Below are positions 60,396 to 64,000 of a stretch of DNA of 64,000 nt, piece after piece (positions within the stretch are counted from its first letter, which is position 1; every line of letters begins with the position of its first letter). Both the position numbers and the translations under genes were made by a program. The DNA is from AG25 sp035517615. Its GTDB lineage: Bacteria > Gemmatimonadota > Gemmatimonadetes > Gemmatimonadales > GWC2-71-9. A model generated the notes under the pieces. That model made no database searches and had not been told where the DNA came from. It saw nothing but the letters and a program-made list of their open reading frames with translations. Location of the stretch: the NCBI GenBank assembly GCA_035517615.1, contig DATIYM010000007.1, positions 186,001 to 250,000 on the forward strand, read 5' to 3'.

Positions 60396-61049
60396 ATGCA
60401 TCGCGCCGCGTTCATTTTCGTCGTCATCGCCCTCGTCGGAGGGGCGGCTCGCGCGCGCGCGCAGATTCCGGGGATGCCCGTCTGGAACAGCCCTCGGGGC
60501 GGCTCTCGTTTGTTCTTTGCTGCTGACGCCGGCTACCCCGACTCGATCGGTGGCAAGGGAAGCGTTTACGCGGTGCGCGCTGCCGCGGGCTTCTCGGGAT
60601 TAACCGTGAGCGCGACGGCCGGCTCCCGCAGTCCGAGCGCGGGTTCAAGTTTTGGCGAGTACGGCGGCACGGTGGCGTATCGCCTGGTGGGCGGTTCGCT
60701 CATTCCCGTCGCGGTGAATCTGCAAGGCGGCGCGGCCTTCTGGAGCGAATCGGGGAGGGCGGACAACCGCTACACCGGTGCCGTGGGAATTTCGGTCGAC
60801 GTTCCCGTGCCCTACGTGACGTTGGAACCCTGGGTGGCCCCGGGAGTTCGCCTGAATCGAACGGGCGCGAGCGGTACGACCCCGGCGCACAGCGATACGG
60901 AGTTCGGCTGGGCCGCCGGAATCACGTTCGGGTTCGGCGCCTTCGGGGTGCATACGGCCTACAATTACGAAAAGCTGCCTTCCGGCTACCACACCTCGAC
61001 CCTGGGGATCGGGGTCCACGTCGACATCCGTCCTGCACTGGGACTGTGA
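60396..61049 (+). CDS. Outer-membrane beta-barrel protein, unidentified
   Basis: A 217-residue exported protein with signal peptide (AFIFVVIALVGGAARARAQ). Strands alternate with Gly/Ser-rich turns: GSVYAVRAAAGFSGLTVSAT, YGGTVAYRLVGGSLIPVAVNLQGG (in part YGGTVAYRLVGG), AVGISVDVPVPYVTLEPWVA and EFGWAAGITFGFGAFGVHTA. The C-terminus is IGVHVDIRPALGL. About ten strands would fit. AGGAGGAG precedes ATG 60396 by 7 bases; an in-frame upstream start is not needed. It is the intact copy of the gene that is decayed just upstream. No named family. Confidence 0.7.
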   Translation: MHRAAFIFVVIALVGGAARARAQIPGMPVWNSPRGGSRLFFAADAGYPDSIGGKGSVYAVRAAAGFSGLTVSATAGSRSPSAGSSFGEYGGTVAYRLVGGSLIPVAVNLQGGAAFWSESGRADNRYTGAVGISVDVPVPYVTLEPWVAPGVRLNRTGASGTTPAHSDTEFGWAAGITFGFGAFGVHTAYNYEKLPSGYHTSTLGIGVHVDIRPALGL

Positions 61050-61125
61050 TTCACAACTTCCCGGCGACCCTGTACCTTTGGTGCGCGCCACCTCCGCCTC
61101 TCACGTCCTTTTCTCGAGGAGCAGC

Positions 61126-61491
61126 GTGAATTCTCCCACGGCACGCGCGATCGCGTTGGCGCTCATGCTGGCAACGAGCGGCTGCGCGCTGACGTTCGAC
61201 GCTCACAATCTCGGTGTCGCGGCCACGATGGCGGAGCCTGCGCAGGCGCAGCCGGCCGGTGCGCAATTCCACATCACCAAGCATCCGGTCTACTTTCTCT
61301 GGGGCTTGATGGCGGTCTCGGAGCCGAATCTTGAGGACGTGCTCGAAGGACAGGTCGGCAACGGCAATTCCATCGCGAGCCTGCGCATTCATGTGCGCGC
61401 GCGGCTGAGCGACCTGGTGATTACGGGGTTGACGCTGGGGCTGATCTCGCCCCGGTCGGTGACTTACGAGGGGATCGTCGTCTCGCGATAA
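61126..61491 (+). CDS. Bor-like small lipoprotein
   Basis: A 121-residue protein with a lipoprotein signal (ALMLATSGCALTF). The mature part is AHNLGVAATMAEPAQ, then KHPVYFLWGLMAVSEPNLEDV and VITGLTLGLISPRSVTYEGIVV. The pattern of HxxYFxxG, then Asn-Leu, then LxxLTLGLxxPRxxxY resembles the Bor/Iss family (FFVSGI ... ITLGIYTPLEARVY in the E. coli protein). Similarity is by pattern only. GTG 61126 is preferred because GAGGAG lies 4 bases upstream; the frame runs on to 61078. The 3' end overlaps waaA on the other strand by 28 bases. Confidence 0.6.
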   Translation: MNSPTARAIALALMLATSGCALTFDAHNLGVAATMAEPAQAQPAGAQFHITKHPVYFLWGLMAVSEPNLEDVLEGQVGNGNSIASLRIHVRARLSDLVITGLTLGLISPRSVTYEGIVVSR

Positions 61492-62795
61492 GCTTCCATC
61501 ACCACGCGCTCCACCAGCGCGGTTGTCCGTTCGGCCGCGCCGCGTCCCTCCCGCACCATTCGCTTGCCAGCTGAGCCGGATTTCTTCCTGGCGTCGGCGT
61601 CATGGAACCAAACGAGCCATTGCGAGTGCAGCGGCTGGCGTCCGTCGAGGGGGAGTGCCACCGCGCCGCCCTTCTCCTGCAGGAGGTGCGCGTCGCGGCT
61701 CGATTCCCAGAATGGTCCGAACGAGACCGGGACGCCGAACACCGCGGGCTCGAGAACGGAATGCAGCCCGGCGCGGTGAAACCCTCCGCCCACGAACGCC
61801 ACGTCGCCGAGCGCGTACAGGTCTGCCAGCACGCCGACCCGGTCGACCACGATGAGTGGCGAGTCGCCCGCGTGCTCGAGCTGCGACAGGCGGACGGGCC
61901 GGGGCAGACCGAGCGCCTGGGCCCGCTGGGCGATTCCCGCGAGATGGTCCGGGTTCGGCTCGTGCGGCGCGAGGATCAGCCGCGCGGCCGGGGCCTGCAC
62001 CAGCAGATCCGCGAATGCCCCGAGAACGACGGCCTCATCGGCCGGCCAGGTGGACCCCGCGACGATCGTGAACCCTCCCGCAGCCGTGGTCCGTAAGCGC
62101 CCGAACGGCTCCCGGTTGGGGTCAAACCGCTCGGCGCGCTCCGCCACGCTGTCGTACCGCGTGTCCCCGGTCACCTGAATGGCCTCTGGGCGCGCGCCCA
62201 AATGCTCGAGCCGCTGCGCGTCAGCTTCGCTGATTGCTCCGACCTTGTCGAGCGCAGTGTAGGCGCCGAAGGACCATTGCCGAGCGGGCCAGCGCAGCCG
62301 CGAGCTGTTGGGCGCGACCGTCGCCGAAATGAGCGCGAGACGCACGCCGCGCCGGGCGGCGTTCAGGGTCAGCTCCGGCCAGACATCGAGCTTGGAATAG
62401 ATGAGCGCGGTGGGTTTCAGAGCGTCGAGCACCGCGCGCACGTCGCGCGGACGATCGAACGGCAGGTAGTCGGATACGTCCACCGGCAGGGTGCGGGCCA
62501 GGCGCTCCGCCGAAGGCGAAAAGAAAGTGAACACGAGCTGCCATGAGGGCTGGGTGGCTCTGAGGGTCTCGAGCACCGGCTTGGCCTGAAGGCCCTCGCC
62601 CACCGATGGCGCGTGCACCCAGACGAGCGGTCGCTTCGGGTCGCGGCTGGCCTCCACCCATCTCCGGAATCGTTCGGTGAGACCGCGCCGGGCTTCGAGG
62701 CTCTTGGCGAGCTTCTTATCGAACCGAGCGGCGAACGGCGCCGCGCGTCCCGCGACGCTCACACTGAGTCGATACAGGATCGAAGGGCGCGACAT
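61464..62795 (-). CDS. waaA: 3-deoxy-D-manno-octulosonic acid transferase (KDO transferase)
   Basis: Adds KDO to lipid A precursor at the inner membrane, so the organism makes lipopolysaccharide. The 443-residue GT30/GT-B enzyme has WVHAPSVGEGLQAKPVL (catalytic Glu in the SVGE segment), FTFFSPSAERLA, YLPFDRPRDVRAVLDALKPTALIYSKLDVWPELT (in part KPTALIYSKLDVWPELT), VTGDTRYDSV and VAGSTWPADE. DVAFVGGGFHRAGLHSVLEPAVFGVP is the nucleotide-sugar site (in part GGGFHRAGLHSVLEPA). ATG 62795 overlaps the DsbA-like stop by one base (TGATG). The first residues are hydrophobic (RLSVSVAG), as in membrane-associated WaaA. Confidence 0.95.
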   Translation of the reverse strand: MSRPSILYRLSVSVAGRAAPFAARFDKKLAKSLEARRGLTERFRRWVEASRDPKRPLVWVHAPSVGEGLQAKPVLETLRATQPSWQLVFTFFSPSAERLARTLPVDVSDYLPFDRPRDVRAVLDALKPTALIYSKLDVWPELTLNAARRGVRLALISATVAPNSSRLRWPARQWSFGAYTALDKVGAISEADAQRLEHLGARPEAIQVTGDTRYDSVAERAERFDPNREPFGRLRTTAAGGFTIVAGSTWPADEAVVLGAFADLLVQAPAARLILAPHEPNPDHLAGIAQRAQALGLPRPVRLSQLEHAGDSPLIVVDRVGVLADLYALGDVAFVGGGFHRAGLHSVLEPAVFGVPVSFGPFWESSRDAHLLQEKGGAVALPLDGRQPLHSQWLVWFHDADARKKSGSAGKRMVREGRGAAERTTALVERVVMEAYRETTIPS

Positions 62796-63436
62796 CAACG
62801 CGCTGACGGAGCCGGGCCGGCGGTTTTGCTCTGGTACACCGAGTCGAGCACCTGCCGGAATACGGCAGCCGGGGCATCGCCCTCGATCAAGCCACCTTCG
62901 ATGTAGAACGTGGGCGTGCTGTGCGCGCCGGTCCGCTGCGCGGCCGCGATATCGACCTCGACCGCGTCGCGGCCGCTCCCGGAGTCCACGCATTGGCGCA
63001 CTGCCTCGCTCACGCCGCCCGCGGAATCGGCGAGCGCCAGGAGATAGGGCTTCGGGTCCTTGAGCGGCGCCCAATCGGGTTGCTTTGCGAACAGGGCATC
63101 GTGGACGGGCCAGAAGCGGTTCTCATGCGCCGCGCACAGGGCCACTTCTGCGGCCGCGATGGCATTGGGATGGATGTTCTGCATGGGAAAGACGATAAAA
63201 ACGAGCCGTACCTTCCCGGTCGCAATGTATTCGCGCTCGAGCGCGGGAAGCGTGTTCAGCGCGAAGTCGCGGCAGTAGGGGCATTGGAAGTCCGACATTT
63301 CGTAGATCGTCACGGGGGCGGTGAGGCGGCCCTTGGAGCGGGTGGCTACGCCTTCACCCTGGGCGTGGAGCGCCGTTGCGAACACGCATACGAGTGCCAC
63401 GCGCGCGGTTGCACGCAAGCTTGCCACGACCAGCAC
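62795..63436 (-). CDS. DsbA/DsbC-family exported thioredoxin-fold protein
   Basis: A 213-residue protein with signal peptide (hydrophobic 8-22, cleavage near ALHAQ). The thioredoxin fold has the active site FQCPYCRDF (CPYC) and the cis-Pro loop STPTFYIEGG; both are typical of DsbA-like disulfide oxidoreductases of the Thioredoxin_4 group. The helical insert carries HPNAIAAAEVALCAAHE. I chose GTG 63436 because GGGGAG precedes it at 6 bases; an ATG at 63472 would add an unlikely MVLPPFPGGEFN prefix. It is the first gene of a two-gene unit with waaA. Confidence 0.88.
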   Translation of the reverse strand: MLVVASLRATARVALVCVFATALHAQGEGVATRSKGRLTAPVTIYEMSDFQCPYCRDFALNTLPALEREYIATGKVRLVFIVFPMQNIHPNAIAAAEVALCAAHENRFWPVHDALFAKQPDWAPLKDPKPYLLALADSAGGVSEAVRQCVDSGSGRDAVEVDIAAAQRTGAHSTPTFYIEGGLIEGDAPAAVFRQVLDSVYQSKTAGPAPSAR

Positions 63437-63476
63437 GTTAAACTCCCCGCCCGGGAAAGGTGGCAGTACCATAGCG

Positions 63477-63498
63477 AGTGGCGCTCGGAGGCGCCACT
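63477..63498. repeat. Hairpin between divergent genes
   Basis: AGTGGCGC (63477-63484), 6-base loop, GCGCCACT (63491-63498): a perfect 8-base inverted repeat, extended by an outer GCGAG/CTCGC pair with a bulge. It lies between the DsbA-like gene and the TPM gene and could be an operator or an mRNA leader structure. Confidence 0.35.
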
Positions 63499-63526
63499 AC
63501 TCGCCTCACGACGTTAGCTTGTTGCC

Positions 63527-64000
63527 ATGCTGCCCGTCCTGGCCGGCGTGGTCATCCTGGCGCAACTCGCGGTCCCCGCGCCGGTTGGCTACGTCAATGA
63601 CTTCGCGCACGTGGTCGATCCCGCCTCCGCCCAGCAACTGACGGACCTGATCAGCCAGGTTCGGGACGAGACCAAGGGAGAGATCGCCGTTGTCACGTTG
63701 TCCGACCTCGGCGGCCGCGAGGCGAGCGATGTGGCGGTGCAAATCGGGCGGCAATGGGGTGTCGGCGCCCAAGGGGCGGCCGGCGACCCGGCAAAGAATC
63801 TCGGGGTCGTGATCCTGCTCGTGCCGCGAAAGAATCATCAGCCGGGCACAGGACAGCTGTTTCTGGCGACGGGTCGGGGTGCGGAAGGATTCCTTCCCGA
63901 TGCTCGCGTCGGCCGGATTCGCGACGCCATGGGCGACGCGCTGTCTCGCGAGGACTACGGGCAGGCGCTGGTCGTCGGGGTGGACTCGATCGCGCAGGCA
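63527..64000 (+). CDS. TPM-domain protein (3' end outside window)
   Basis: The frame from ATG 63527 is open to the right edge (158 codons). It has a short hydrophobic signal (LPVLAGVVILAQLAVPAPVG), then VNDFAHVVDPASAQQLTDLI, EIAVVTLSDLGGREASDVA, QWGVG and NLGVVILLVPRKNH. The FLATGRGAEGFLPDARVGRI segment completes the TPM (YgcG/Psb32-like) signature. TPM proteins are membrane-linked, sometimes with acid phosphatase activity in plants; the bacterial role is unknown. C-terminal helices and Gly-rich tails, common in this family, would lie outside. Confidence 0.88.
   Translation, partial: MLPVLAGVVILAQLAVPAPVGYVNDFAHVVDPASAQQLTDLISQVRDETKGEIAVVTLSDLGGREASDVAVQIGRQWGVGAQGAAGDPAKNLGVVILLVPRKNHQPGTGQLFLATGRGAEGFLPDARVGRIRDAMGDALSREDYGQALVVGVDSIAQA

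Overview
The window is a stretch of a GC-rich bacterial chromosome with dense, operon-packed coding. Most neighbouring genes overlap by 1-4 bases (ATGA, GTGA and TAATG junctions). I see no transposase, integrase, phage gene or CRISPR array. Outer-membrane machinery (Omp85-like barrel, KDO transferase WaaA, MlaE/F/D), small lipoproteins, many secreted beta-barrels and a MoxR/DUF58/DUF4129/DUF4350 cluster point to a diderm. The overall gene style fits Gemmatimonadota best, but that placement is an inference from gene content and not a computed phylogeny.

Layout. 1-4262: a truncated patatin carrying a C-terminal [4Fe-4S] motif, a class V aminotransferase-fold enzyme, an integral membrane protein and tyrS. 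4332-10879: a class A penicillin-binding protein, an amidohydrolase and argR, followed by argGH behind a promoter that holds a 22-base palindromic ARG box. 10948-16845: a probably leaderless HNH nuclease gene, a CYCXC-type protein, then an NtrYX-like two-component operon (minus strand) that also encodes an Omp85-like barrel with a bactofilin-like N-terminal segment and a DUF4390 protein. 16907-20182: a YjbQ protein, a NYN plus OST-HTH protein with an RG-rich tail, and a 3-methyladenine glycosylase that seems to start at CTG. 20166-30748 (mostly minus): an unidentified outer-membrane protein, the threonine catabolic pair kbl-tdh, a small unknown gene, a methyltransferase-like protein, a CDF metal transporter, rlmI, aroH (its start overlaps that of divergent thiE), mltG, ruvX and rho.

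30894-44313: a site-2 protease, a two-gene unit encoding an unknown 94-residue protein and a 69-residue protein that is only a histidine-kinase DHp segment, the RDD-SpoIIM / GPDP-membrane / DUF4129 / DUF4350 / MoxR / DUF58 cluster, then a co-directional unit of a secreted Big2-type lipoprotein, a Ser/Thr kinase with zinc ribbon and PEGA domain, a TPR protein and a beta-barrel. 44372-50229: two sensor kinases, a rhomboid protease and seven tRNA genes (Arg-CCG alone; Ala, Gly, fMet, Val, Arg-ACG and Pro as a cluster with a near-consensus promoter). 50404-64000: a sigma-70 factor with a strong terminator, mlaEFD, a Nudix hydrolase and an AraC-type regulator, then atpAGDC behind a perfect CRP-type palindrome, a decayed beta-barrel gene beside an intact paralogue, a Bor-like lipoprotein, waaA, a DsbA-like thioredoxin and a truncated TPM-domain gene.

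Three points stand out beyond routine annotation. Regulatory sites are readable (ARG box, CRP-like site, overlapping divergent rho promoter, leaderless starts). Several proteins have unusual architecture (patatin-ferredoxin, DHp-only protein, beta-helix-barrel, epsilon subunit lacking its inhibitory arm). Intergenic spacers, especially inside the tRNA cluster, carry heptad-period repeats that fold into long hairpins.
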